From contig NZ_JBEVTG010000001.1 in NCBI RefSeq assembly GCF_040513375.1, forward strand, positions 496,001 to 560,000: a stretch of DNA of 64,000 bases, in the 5' to 3' direction. Position 1 is the first letter of the stretch; the number at the start of each line of letters is the position of its first letter. The translations under genes and the position numbers were made by a program. Source of the DNA: Flagellimonas_B algarum. GTDB taxonomy: Bacteria; Bacteroidota; Bacteroidia; Flavobacteriales; Flavobacteriaceae. The notes under the pieces are model-generated. The model was given only the letters and a program-made list of their open reading frames with translations. It ran no database searches and was not told the DNA's origin. This document shows positions 16,596 through 23,468 of the stretch, piece after piece.

Positions 16596-17597
16596 ATGTC
16601 ATTAAACGTAGGTTTATTGGGTGGTGGTTCTTGGGGAACCACCGTAGCCTCCCTCACGGCGCGCAACGCCAATACCATACTTTGGGCCCGAAACGAAACG
16701 ACCGTCAAGGAGATCAACGACCATCGTACCAACTCAAAGTATCTGCCCGGAGCACTCTTGAACCGCAACCTAAAGGCATCACATTCCATTGCCGATACCG
16801 TAAAAAATGCCGACCTGCTCGTCATGGGCATTCCTTCCCAAAATTTCAGGAAGGTCTTGGAAATCGCCAAACCCCATATTCGACCCTGGATTCCTATAGT
16901 CAGCCTGTCAAAAGGCCTGGAAATGGGTACGAAGAAACGCATGACCGAAATCATTGAAGAAACGCTTCCGGGGCATCCGACAGGGGTTTTGACCGGACCG
17001 AATCTGGCTAAAGAAATCCACAATGGGCAAGCCGCCGCGGCCGTAATCGCCATGGTCGATGAGGTCATCGCAAAACGACTGCAAGGCGTGTTCAATTCGG
17101 GACTATTCAGGGTCTATACCAATAACGATGTCATTGGCTGTGAACTGGGTGGGGCATTAAAGAACATCATGGCCATCGCCACCGGCATGGGAGATGGTGC
17201 CAATGCAGGAGACAATACCCGCGCCGCTCTGATCACCAGGGGCTTGTCCGAATTGACGCGCTTGGGCACCGCCATGGGTGGCAAACGCCGTACTTTTGCC
17301 GGTTTGGCGGGTATGGGCGATCTGGTGGCGACCTGTAGCAGTACGAAAAGTAGAAACCGGCATGTCGGTTTTCAGCTGGGCCAAGGCAAAAAACTCGAAG
17401 AGATCATTGAAGAAATGTCGGAAGTCGCCGAAGGGGTAAAGACGGCGAAAGTGGTCATGGAGTTGGCCAAGGACTACGACGTTCATATGCCGATTTCGGA
17501 AGAGGTGTACAAGGTGTTGTACGAAGGCAATACAGTCGATGATGCCTTCAGGGGCTTGCTGAAGATCGAGAGTGGATCGGAGGCCGAACCAGGATAG
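16596..17597 (+). CDS. gpsA: Glycerol-3-phosphate dehydrogenase [NAD(P)+]
   Basis: The 333-residue enzyme reduces dihydroxyacetone phosphate to sn-glycerol-3-phosphate, the starting acceptor for glycerolipid synthesis. The Rossmann motif GGGSWGT is at 9-15, GPNLAKEI follows in mid-protein, and the catalytic Lys is K189 in ELGGALKNIMA. The C-terminal domain signature GLAGMGDLVATC is present. Length and layout match the family. It follows the three-domain acyltransferase gene by 44 bp and completes the supply side of the neutral-lipid locus. A short hairpin follows the stop. Confidence 0.95.
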   Translation: MSLNVGLLGGGSWGTTVASLTARNANTILWARNETTVKEINDHRTNSKYLPGALLNRNLKASHSIADTVKNADLLVMGIPSQNFRKVLEIAKPHIRPWIPIVSLSKGLEMGTKKRMTEIIEETLPGHPTGVLTGPNLAKEIHNGQAAAAVIAMVDEVIAKRLQGVFNSGLFRVYTNNDVIGCELGGALKNIMAIATGMGDGANAGDNTRAALITRGLSELTRLGTAMGGKRRTFAGLAGMGDLVATCSSTKSRNRHVGFQLGQGKKLEEIIEEMSEVAEGVKTAKVVMELAKDYDVHMPISEEVYKVLYEGNTVDDAFRGLLKIESGSEAEPG

Positions 17598-17620
17598 ACC
17601 CTAAGCTTTTTGGTCTTTCA
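17596..17620 (+). terminator. Weak hairpin after gpsA
   Basis: AGACC (17596-17600) pairs with GGTCT (17612-17616), with a T-rich loop and a short T run. The stem is only 5 bp, so termination is uncertain. The remaining 140 bp up to 17761 show no further gene or clear signal. Confidence 0.35.
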
Positions 17621-17761
17621 GCCTTCGCAACTGAGGATTAAAAGGAACATCAACGGAAACGGCTTTAACCCCAAGCCAGTACAACAAATTTGGTTCAAAG
17701 CAATTTTTCCCCAAGGGCCAAGAATCGTTGCCTTGTTCCCGATTGACGTTCCATAACCGGT

Positions 17762-17983
17762 TTAAATCAAAGGGGCCCCTTTCAGGCGTTTTTCGATTTT
17801 GCGCTTTTTCCTGGTAATGCGCTTCATGGCATCCATCAACTTGGAATCCCTGCTTTTCTTATAAATCTCGTTGATGGCCAATACCAATTCCTTGGCTTCC
17901 CTACTGGCTTTGACGCGATCACTGGTCGACATATGGCTCATCGGTCTTTTCTCAAATTCCTCGGCTTTCAACAACAATTCCAT
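17762..17983 (-). CDS. Small conserved basic protein of unknown function
   Basis: A 73-residue helical protein starting MELLLKAEEF. It contains a conserved-looking SDRVKASREAKELVLAINEIYKKS stretch and a strongly basic ITRKKRKIEKRLKG end. I recognise no named domain. I chose ATG 17983 because a longer frame begins at a TTG (18016) that lies inside the -7 box TATCTTTG on this strand, upstream of any transcript start. The basic C-terminus could bind nucleic acid, but that is speculation. It faces away from the neighbouring membrane protein gene, with which it shares an upstream region. Confidence 0.6.
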   Translation of the reverse strand: MELLLKAEEFEKRPMSHMSTSDRVKASREAKELVLAINEIYKKSRDSKLMDAMKRITRKKRKIEKRLKGAPLI

Positions 17984-18013
17984 TCTGTTTAATTTTATTA
18001 TCTTTTCTATAAA

Positions 18014-18021
18014 CAAAGATA
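18014..18021 (-). promoter_or_regulatory. -7 box (TATCTTTG) for the small gene
   Basis: A perfect TAnnTTTG box on the minus strand, 30 bp before the chosen ATG at 17983. It decides the start codon of that gene. Confidence 0.6.
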
Positions 18022-18038
18022 CAACATAGGACGGAAGG

Positions 18039-18066
18039 TTGCGTTAAGAACATAGCCCTATCTTTG
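18039..18066 (+). promoter_or_regulatory. Promoter: TTG and TATCTTTG with a 17-bp spacer
   Basis: TTG at 18039-18041 and TATCTTTG at 18059-18066 are 17 bp apart, close to the Bacteroidota -33/-7 consensus. It drives the membrane protein gene at 18126 and is back to back with the minus-strand box at 18014. Confidence 0.65.
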
Positions 18067-18125
18067 TGGTTTTTCTATGGGATGCTAAGGGTAACCGCCC
18101 CTGTGTTTTTTGATAAGAAATAGCA

Positions 18126-18560
18126 ATGGAATTGGTTGAAATAAAAGGAATCGTGGATTTTGGTTTGGTGATCTTGATCGTCATGGTACAAGTCATGATT
18201 TACCCAAGCTTTCGCTATTATAAGGCTTCCGACCTGCAAAGATGGCACACCGTTTACACCAAACGCATTTTCATGGTCGTATTCCCTTTGATGACCACCC
18301 AATTGGCCCTTTCCATCCTCCTGATCTTCCAGAAAATTTCGATATATACCGTGGGGAGCCTGGTAGGGATCGCAGTGCTCTTCTTGTTGACCGCTTTGGT
18401 CTTCGTTCCCATACACCAAAAAATTACCCGAGGGCATGCCGACATCGCACTCTTAAAAAAACTGGTCAACCAAAACTGGTGGCGTACCGTGATTTGGGGC
18501 ATGCTTTTTGCAATAACACTAGTGGAATGGGTCCTAAATCACGGAAAACAAGCAATATAG
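18126..18560 (+). CDS. Four-helix membrane protein of unknown function
   Basis: The 144-residue protein has about four hydrophobic segments (about residues 10-27, 48-68, 75-95 and 120-138) separated by short basic loops such as RWHTVYTKR. I cannot name the family. It sits alone between divergent and downstream genes, with its own promoter 60 bp upstream. The following 235 bp contain no gene; an alternate frame across 18242-18685 is only a shadow that runs on past this gene's stop. Confidence 0.65.
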   Translation: MELVEIKGIVDFGLVILIVMVQVMIYPSFRYYKASDLQRWHTVYTKRIFMVVFPLMTTQLALSILLIFQKISIYTVGSLVGIAVLFLLTALVFVPIHQKITRGHADIALLKKLVNQNWWRTVIWGMLFAITLVEWVLNHGKQAI

Positions 18561-18725
18561 CCACACCGAGAAAAGCCTCGAATGGCCGAATTCAGAAAGG
18601 TTTTACGTACTTTACGACCAATACCAGAGGCAGATGCCCTGTAGAGGATATCCTTCACTATTTCCAAAAGCAAAAGGATATTTAAATTTTGTTTAAACTT
18701 TAACTAATATTGTTAAACTAAATAG

Positions 18726-18733
18726 TAGCTTTA
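18726..18733 (+). promoter_or_regulatory. Candidate -7 box (TAGCTTTA) for folE
   Basis: TAGCTTTA matches TAnnTTTG except for the last base and lies 63 bp before the folE ATG, in an A/T-rich stretch. Confidence 0.4.
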
Positions 18734-18795
18734 CTGAATATAAACTCGTGGAAGACCTTTTAAGCTAGAAGTTGTTTCCACAAAAACCCAGCAAT

Positions 18796-19500
18796 ATGCG
18801 CAATCAAGAACCCCTAGTTGACCAAGTCGTTGACCCACAACACCTTTTGCAAAATCTGACCCATGAGGAGATTGGGGACGATCATTGGTATACTGGAATC
18901 GAAACCCCTTTAAAGCCTGATGCGTTCGCACTTTCGGACACTGAAAAGAAAGCGGCCATTGAAAAGCTTTTCGCCCAAATCATGGATGTTATGGGGCTTG
19001 ACCTCACCAACGACTCGTTACGCGGTACCCCGAAACGGGTAGCCAAAATGTATATCGATGAGATCTATTCGGGATTGAACCCGAAAAACAAACCGAAAAT
19101 CGCCCTCTTCGACAACGAATACCAGTACAACCAAATGCTGGTCGAAAAGAACATTACCTTTTATTCGAATTGTGAGCACCACTTCGTTCCCATCATCGGA
19201 AAGGCCCACGTGGCCTATATCTCTTCGGGCAAGGTCATCGGACTTTCGAAATTGAACCGTATCGTACAGTATTTTGCCAAGCGACCCCAGGTGCAAGAGC
19301 GACTGACCAATCAAATCGGTCGTGAGCTGCAAAGCATTTTAGGAACCGACGACGTGGCCGTCATCATCGATGCCAAGCACCTTTGTGTTTCTTCACGGGG
19401 CATCAAAGACGACACATCGGCAACGGTGACTTCATTCTATGGCGGTCAATTCAACGACACCGAGAAAGTACAAGAGCTCTACAATCACATTAATAACTAA
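18796..19500 (+). CDS. folE: GTP cyclohydrolase I
   Basis: The 234-residue enzyme converts GTP to dihydroneopterin triphosphate, the first step of tetrahydrofolate or pterin synthesis. Zinc-binding residues are visible: C126 and H129 in CEHH, and C197 in the HLCVSSRG signature. The segment LRGTPKRVAKMY is also typical. The N-terminal 50 residues are variable, as in the family. The ATG at 18796 is preferred over an in-frame TTG at 18772. Confidence 0.96.
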   Translation: MRNQEPLVDQVVDPQHLLQNLTHEEIGDDHWYTGIETPLKPDAFALSDTEKKAAIEKLFAQIMDVMGLDLTNDSLRGTPKRVAKMYIDEIYSGLNPKNKPKIALFDNEYQYNQMLVEKNITFYSNCEHHFVPIIGKAHVAYISSGKVIGLSKLNRIVQYFAKRPQVQERLTNQIGRELQSILGTDDVAVIIDAKHLCVSSRGIKDDTSATVTSFYGGQFNDTEKVQELYNHINN

Positions 19501-19538
19501 GACGATACCCCTTGGGATTATTGCAATCGAAAGGTAAA

Positions 19539-20054
19539 ATGCATGCAGAAAAGAAAGACCGTTCAATAAACACAACGAACGGTCTTTCCCTCTATGACAT
19601 TGAACTGATCGGCTTGGATGGTACGGCGATCGACCTTTCCAAGTTCAAAGGCAAATACCTCCTTTTCGTCAATGTAGCATCTAAATGCGGGTTCACCAGT
19701 CAATATCGTGACCTGGAAGCCCTATCACAACAATATGCCGACCAACTCGTCGTCATCGGGTTGCCCTGCAACCAATTCGGCGCTCAAGAACCCGGGAATT
19801 CGGAAGCGATTCGATCGTTTTGTAGCTTGAACTATGGGGTAAGCTTTCCCTTATCCGAAAAGATCAAGGTCAAGGGTAGTGAGCAGCATCCCTTATATGC
19901 TTGGCTTACCCAAAAGAAATGGAACCAAAAGGCGAATAGCAAAGTGCGTTGGAACTTTCAAAAATACCTGGTTTCGCCAGAAGGAACATTGATCGACTAT
20001 TTTTACAGTACCACATCCCCCCTAAGCGGTAAAATCACCAAAAAACTGCTTTAG
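19539..20054 (+). CDS. Glutathione peroxidase family thiol peroxidase
   Basis: The 171-residue protein has the family tetrad: C50 in NVASKCGFTSQY, Q79 in LPCNQFG, and W138-N139 in RWNF. The active residue is Cys, not selenocysteine. A second Cys (C77) is placed as in thioredoxin-dependent members, so thioredoxin is the likely donor. It detoxifies hydroperoxides, possibly lipid hydroperoxides. There is no signal peptide. ATG 19539 is preceded by AAAGG and is preferred over the TTG at 19512. It lies 38 bp after folE. Confidence 0.9.
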   Translation: MHAEKKDRSINTTNGLSLYDIELIGLDGTAIDLSKFKGKYLLFVNVASKCGFTSQYRDLEALSQQYADQLVVIGLPCNQFGAQEPGNSEAIRSFCSLNYGVSFPLSEKIKVKGSEQHPLYAWLTQKKWNQKANSKVRWNFQKYLVSPEGTLIDYFYSTTSPLSGKITKKLL

Positions 20055-20076
20055 ATTGGGGTCAATAGCGAAGCCG

Positions 20077-20484
20077 ATGGAAAAGAAGAAACCCGATCAG
20101 GTCGTGTACAATGAGGAAAAGCAACGCTACGATGCCTTTCTGAAACCCTACGCCACCGACCTCGGGGCACCGGTCATTGAAAAAGTCAATCTAGCCCCAT
20201 GGAAAAACAAAGGCATTGGGATGGTCAATGCCGCGATGGCCGCCGAATACGATGAAATCAAAAAACAGTATCAAGCCCTTCAAGAGCGCTTCGAATACAA
20301 CGAATTGGTCTACGCGGCCAAGTTCAGTTTTCAACCTTTGGTCGGCCACACCTACCATCTGTACAAAAACACAAAGGCCGAAGCCTTCCTTTCCATTTTG
20401 GCCCCACATGAATGTACGTTCGAACATTTGGGCAGTTTTCGTCTAGGATCCGACTACGTCTGGGAAAAAATCGAAACCGCATGA
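20077..20484 (+). CDS. DUF2452 family protein
   Basis: The 135-residue soluble protein matches the DUF2452 pattern: an N-terminal basic segment, then a helix-rich middle and a C-terminal segment with VGHTYHLYKN and FRLGSDYVWEKI. The function is unknown. It starts at ATG 20077, 22 bp after the peroxidase gene, and its stop codon overlaps the next start as ATGA, so the two are translationally coupled. Confidence 0.75.
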   Translation: MEKKKPDQVVYNEEKQRYDAFLKPYATDLGAPVIEKVNLAPWKNKGIGMVNAAMAAEYDEIKKQYQALQERFEYNELVYAAKFSFQPLVGHTYHLYKNTKAEAFLSILAPHECTFEHLGSFRLGSDYVWEKIETA

Positions 20485-20861
20485 AATGGACACTGAAACT
20501 GGCCGCTTTGTACAATGTACTCTGGGGCCTATGGGCCGTCCTCTTTCCAAACCATTTCTTTGAATTGGTGGGGATGCAACCCTTGAACCACCCGATGGTC
20601 TGGCAAGGGATGGGCATGGTCATCGGTGTGTATGGACTCGGGTATTGGTGGGCCTCTTTCGACCCTTTGAAACATTGGCCTATCGTTGCGGTCGGATTTT
20701 TGGGTAAGCTTTTCGGCCCGCTCGGATTCCTCTTCAACTACCTCAATGAAACGGTCCCCTTGGCATTCGCTTATACCTTGATCACCAACGATTTGATTTG
20801 GTGGATCCCCTTCTTCCTGATTTTACGGAAAGTGCATTTGGAAAGGCAATGGAAGTTGTAA
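20481..20861 (+). CDS. Small four-helix membrane protein
   Basis: The 126-residue protein has four hydrophobic segments, is rich in Trp and Phe, and has a short basic tail (RKVHLERQWKL). I do not recognise a named family. The start is ATG 20481, which overlaps the stop of the DUF2452 gene. The longer frame from 20412 would run deep into that gene. A bidirectional terminator follows 44 bp downstream. Confidence 0.7.
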   Translation: MKWTLKLAALYNVLWGLWAVLFPNHFFELVGMQPLNHPMVWQGMGMVIGVYGLGYWWASFDPLKHWPIVAVGFLGKLFGPLGFLFNYLNETVPLAFAYTLITNDLIWWIPFFLILRKVHLERQWKL

Positions 20862-20905
20862 GCAATATGAATCTAAGACCGCCGATTTTGGCGTAGCGAA
20901 ATAAA

Positions 20906-20932
20906 AAAAGCCCTTGAAAATCAAGGGCTTTT
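20906..20932. terminator. Bidirectional terminator
   Basis: A 12-bp stem AAAAGCCCTTGA/TCAAGGGCTTTT around an AAA loop, with A and T runs on both sides. It can end the + strand operon (20481) and the minus-strand tRNA-Leu. Confidence 0.85.
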
Positions 20933-20933
20933 G

Positions 20934-21015
20934 TACCTCGGGTGGGAATCGAACCCACACTCCCGAAAGAACTGGATTTTGAATCCAGCGCGTCTACCAA
21001 TTCCGCCACCGAGGC
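20934..21015 (-). tRNA. tRNA-Leu (anticodon CAA)
   Basis: An 82-nt class II tRNA. The acceptor arm GCCTCGG pairs with CCGAGGT (G1-U72 wobble), the anticodon stem is CTGGA/TCCAG around loop TTCAAAA giving CAA, and the T arm carries GGTTCGATTCC. The discriminator base is A. There is a long variable arm, as expected for leucine tRNA. The 3' CCA is not encoded. Confidence 0.96.
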
Positions 21016-21099
21016 AAAACGGACTGCAAAGCTAAACAATTATTTGAATTCGAAAACCAAAATTCACACAATAATGCTTTAGCAACCCAGATTAATTTT

Positions 21100-21107
21100 T
21101 AAATTTG
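21100..21107 (+). promoter_or_regulatory. -7 box (TAAATTTG) for prs
   Basis: A perfect TAnnTTTG box 51 bp before the prs ATG at 21159. The TTG inside it opens a longer frame that is therefore not a real start. Confidence 0.65.
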
Positions 21108-21158
21108 CACCGCTTTAAAAGTAAGGTGTCGCCCAGCGATCCGTTGAAAAACAGCATC

Positions 21159-22100
21159 ATGCCATACCAAGTGCCCGAACCGAAAATTTTTGCCTGTACC
21201 CAGAGTACCATACTGGGCGAAAAAATCGCGGCGGCTTATGGCACTGATCTGGGCAAGGTGAAGTTCTCGCGCTACAGCGATGGGGAGTTCCAACCTTCTT
21301 TTGAAGAGTCGATCCGTGGCGCCCGGATTTTTATCATCGGATCCACGAATCCAAGTTCTGAGAATTTAATGGAGATGTTGTTGATGCTCGATGCCGCAAA
21401 GCGGGCCTCGGCACGACATATCACGGCCGTCATGCCTTACTTCGGTTGGGCACGGCAAGATCGAAAGGACAAACCCAGGGTTCCTATCGCCGCCAAGTTG
21501 GTAGCGAAGATGTTGGAAGCCGCAGGGGCGACCCGGATCATCACCATGGACCTCCATGCGGATCAGATTCAGGGCTTTTTCGAAAAACCGGTCGATCACC
21601 TGTTCGCTTCTACCCTATTCCTTCCGTATTTGAAAGGATTGGGCCTAGACAACCTGTGCATCGCCTCACCCGATATGGGCGGATCGAAAAGGGCATACGC
21701 CTACTCAAAAGCCTTGGAGTGTGATGTGGTCATCTGTTACAAGCAGCGGGCAAAAGCCAATGTCATTTCGCATATGGAGTTGATCGGTGACGTACAGGGC
21801 AAGAACGTGGTGTTGGTCGATGATTTGGTCGATACCGCTGGTACCCTGACCAAAGCGGCCGACTTGATGATGGAACGTGGCGCCTTGAGCGTACGTGCGA
21901 TCACCACGCATGGTTTGCTTTCAGGTCAAGCCTATGAGCGGGTCGAAGAATCGCGTTTGGAGGAATTGATCATCACCGACTCGATCCCCTTGACCAAACA
22001 GAGTGATAGCATCAGGGTGTTGGGTTGTGCGGAGCTTTTCGCGGATGTCATGCATCGCGTACATCACAATACATCGATCGCATCGAAATTTTTAATGTAA
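21159..22100 (+). CDS. prs: Ribose-phosphate pyrophosphokinase
   Basis: The 313-residue enzyme makes PRPP from ribose 5-phosphate and ATP for nucleotide, histidine and tryptophan synthesis. The PRPP-binding loop VLVDDLVDTAGTLTKA (D221 onward) and the SRYSDGEFQP and MDLHADQIQGFF segments are typical. Length matches class I enzymes. It is followed after 16 bp by the ribosomal protein L25 gene and then pth, an arrangement common in bacteria. Confidence 0.96.
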   Translation: MPYQVPEPKIFACTQSTILGEKIAAAYGTDLGKVKFSRYSDGEFQPSFEESIRGARIFIIGSTNPSSENLMEMLLMLDAAKRASARHITAVMPYFGWARQDRKDKPRVPIAAKLVAKMLEAAGATRIITMDLHADQIQGFFEKPVDHLFASTLFLPYLKGLGLDNLCIASPDMGGSKRAYAYSKALECDVVICYKQRAKANVISHMELIGDVQGKNVVLVDDLVDTAGTLTKAADLMMERGALSVRAITTHGLLSGQAYERVEESRLEELIITDSIPLTKQSDSIRVLGCAELFADVMHRVHHNTSIASKFLM

Positions 22101-22116
22101 ACAATTACTAAATATA

Positions 22117-22752
22117 ATGAAGTCAATTACAATCAAAGGATCCCAAAGAGAAAGCGTGGGCAAGGTTTCGACCAAAGCCCTACGTAATGCTGGAAAGGTC
22201 CCTTGCGTACTTTACGGAGGGGAAAAACCGATACACTTTTCAGCGGATGAGCTATCGTTCAAAAAGCTAGTGTATACCCCCAATGCGTATACGGTAGTAA
22301 TTGAACTTGAAAACGGTGAAAAATTGGATGCCATCATGCAAGACATCCAATTCCACCCGGTAACCGATAAAATCCTACACGTCGATTTTTACCAATTGTT
22401 CCAAGACAAGGCAGTGACCTTGGATATTCCGGTACGATTGGAAGGAAATTCACCAGGGGTACGAAACGGTGGTCGTTTGTTGTTCAGAAAGCGGAAGCTT
22501 TCCGTCAAAGCCCTACCGAACTTGTTGCCGGATGAAATTACCGTAGACATCTCAAAATTGCGAATCGGAGGTAAAGTGGCCGTAGAGACACTTCGAACAG
22601 AAGAATTTACCATCATGCACCCCGATAACATTACCGTCGTCCAAGTGAAAGCTTCCCGTAACGCCGTTGAGGACGAAGAGGAAGAAGAGGAAGAAGGTGG
22701 AGAAGAAGGTGCTGCTGCAGAAGCCGCTCCTGCTGAAGGCGCAGCCGAGTAA
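22117..22752 (+). CDS. rplY: 50S ribosomal protein L25 (Ctc type)
   Basis: The 211-residue protein has the N-terminal L25 5S-rRNA-binding domain (about 1-95, VPCVLYGGEKPIHF) and the C-terminal TL5/Ctc domain (about 100-185). It ends with an extreme acidic then Ala-rich tail (EDEEEEEEEGGEEG and AAAEAAPAEGAAE), common in Bacteroidota members. It follows prs closely. Confidence 0.95.
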   Translation: MKSITIKGSQRESVGKVSTKALRNAGKVPCVLYGGEKPIHFSADELSFKKLVYTPNAYTVVIELENGEKLDAIMQDIQFHPVTDKILHVDFYQLFQDKAVTLDIPVRLEGNSPGVRNGGRLLFRKRKLSVKALPNLLPDEITVDISKLRIGGKVAVETLRTEEFTIMHPDNITVVQVKASRNAVEDEEEEEEEGGEEGAAAEAAPAEGAAE

Positions 22753-22771
22753 GCCCACGCAAATTGAAATC

Positions 22772-22817
22772 AAAGCATCCCATGCGCGCTACGTGCATCG
22801 GGATGCTTTCGTATTTT
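22772..22817 (+). terminator. Terminator after rplY, overlapping a -7 box
   Basis: AAAGCATCCC (22772-22781) pairs with GGGATGCTTT (22800-22809) and is followed by a T run. The run is part of TATTTTTG at 22812-22819. Confidence 0.75.
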
Positions 22818-22819
22818 TG
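22812..22819 (+). promoter_or_regulatory. -7 box (TATTTTTG) for pth
   Basis: A perfect TAnnTTTG box 15 bp before the pth start at 22835, sharing bases with the T run of the rplY terminator. Confidence 0.5.
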
Positions 22820-22834
22820 GACAAAGCAGTTTGA

Positions 22835-23467
22835 ATGTTATCATGGTTACGCTCCTTATTTTCCACTACACCGGATACCCTACTCCATGAATCGGACCCT
22901 ATGAAGAAATACCTCATCATCGGACTTGGAAATATCGGTGCCGAATACGACAACACCCGACACAATATCGGCTTTAAGGTCGTCGATGCCTTGATCGAAA
23001 ACGAGGAGACTTCCTTCGAACCGGCAAAACTAGGCGCGGTGGCCAATTTTAAATTCAAAGGGAGGAGTGTGTTGTGTATCAAACCATCGACCTATATGAA
23101 CCTTAGCGGTAAAGCCGTGGCGTATTGGATGGCAAAAGAAAAAGTGCCTCTTGAAAACGTTCTTATCGTAACCGATGACATCAACCTCCCTTTTGGGACC
23201 CTACGCCTCAAGACCAAGGGCAGTGATGGCGGACACAACGGCTTGAAAAACATCCAAAATGTATTACAGACCGCGCAATACCCACGTTTACGGTTCGGGG
23301 TAGGTTCCGAATTCAGTAAAGGAAAACAAGTTGACTACGTACTTGGTCAATGGAACGAATCGGAAGAAGCCGCACTCAATGAACGTTTGGAACGGACCAC
23401 GGCACTTATCCGCTCGTTCATTTTCGCCGGTGTCAAAAATACCATGAACGCCTTCAACGGCACCTAA
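22835..23467 (+). CDS. pth: Peptidyl-tRNA hydrolase
   Basis: The 210-residue enzyme frees tRNA from peptidyl-tRNA released during stalled translation. The core starts at MKKYLIIGLGNIG and keeps the key residues: Asn in GLGNIG, catalytic His in NTRHNIGF and Asp in TDDINLPFG. The first 22 residues (MLSWLRSLF and on) precede the usual family start; an internal ATG at 22901 would give the standard length, so either may be used. It converges with the large metalloprotease gene, with one base between them. Confidence 0.95.
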   Translation: MLSWLRSLFSTTPDTLLHESDPMKKYLIIGLGNIGAEYDNTRHNIGFKVVDALIENEETSFEPAKLGAVANFKFKGRSVLCIKPSTYMNLSGKAVAYWMAKEKVPLENVLIVTDDINLPFGTLRLKTKGSDGGHNGLKNIQNVLQTAQYPRLRFGVGSEFSKGKQVDYVLGQWNESEEAALNERLERTTALIRSFIFAGVKNTMNAFNGT

Positions 23468-23468
23468 T

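Noticed and set aside
18242..18685. Plus-strand frame of 147 residues overlapping the membrane protein gene
   Set aside because: Shadow of the gene at 18126 in another frame; no family resemblance.
20782..21039. Minus-strand open frame of 85 residues
   Set aside because: It reads through the tRNA-Leu gene and the terminator; a frame of this type is a known artefact of tRNA-Leu genes.
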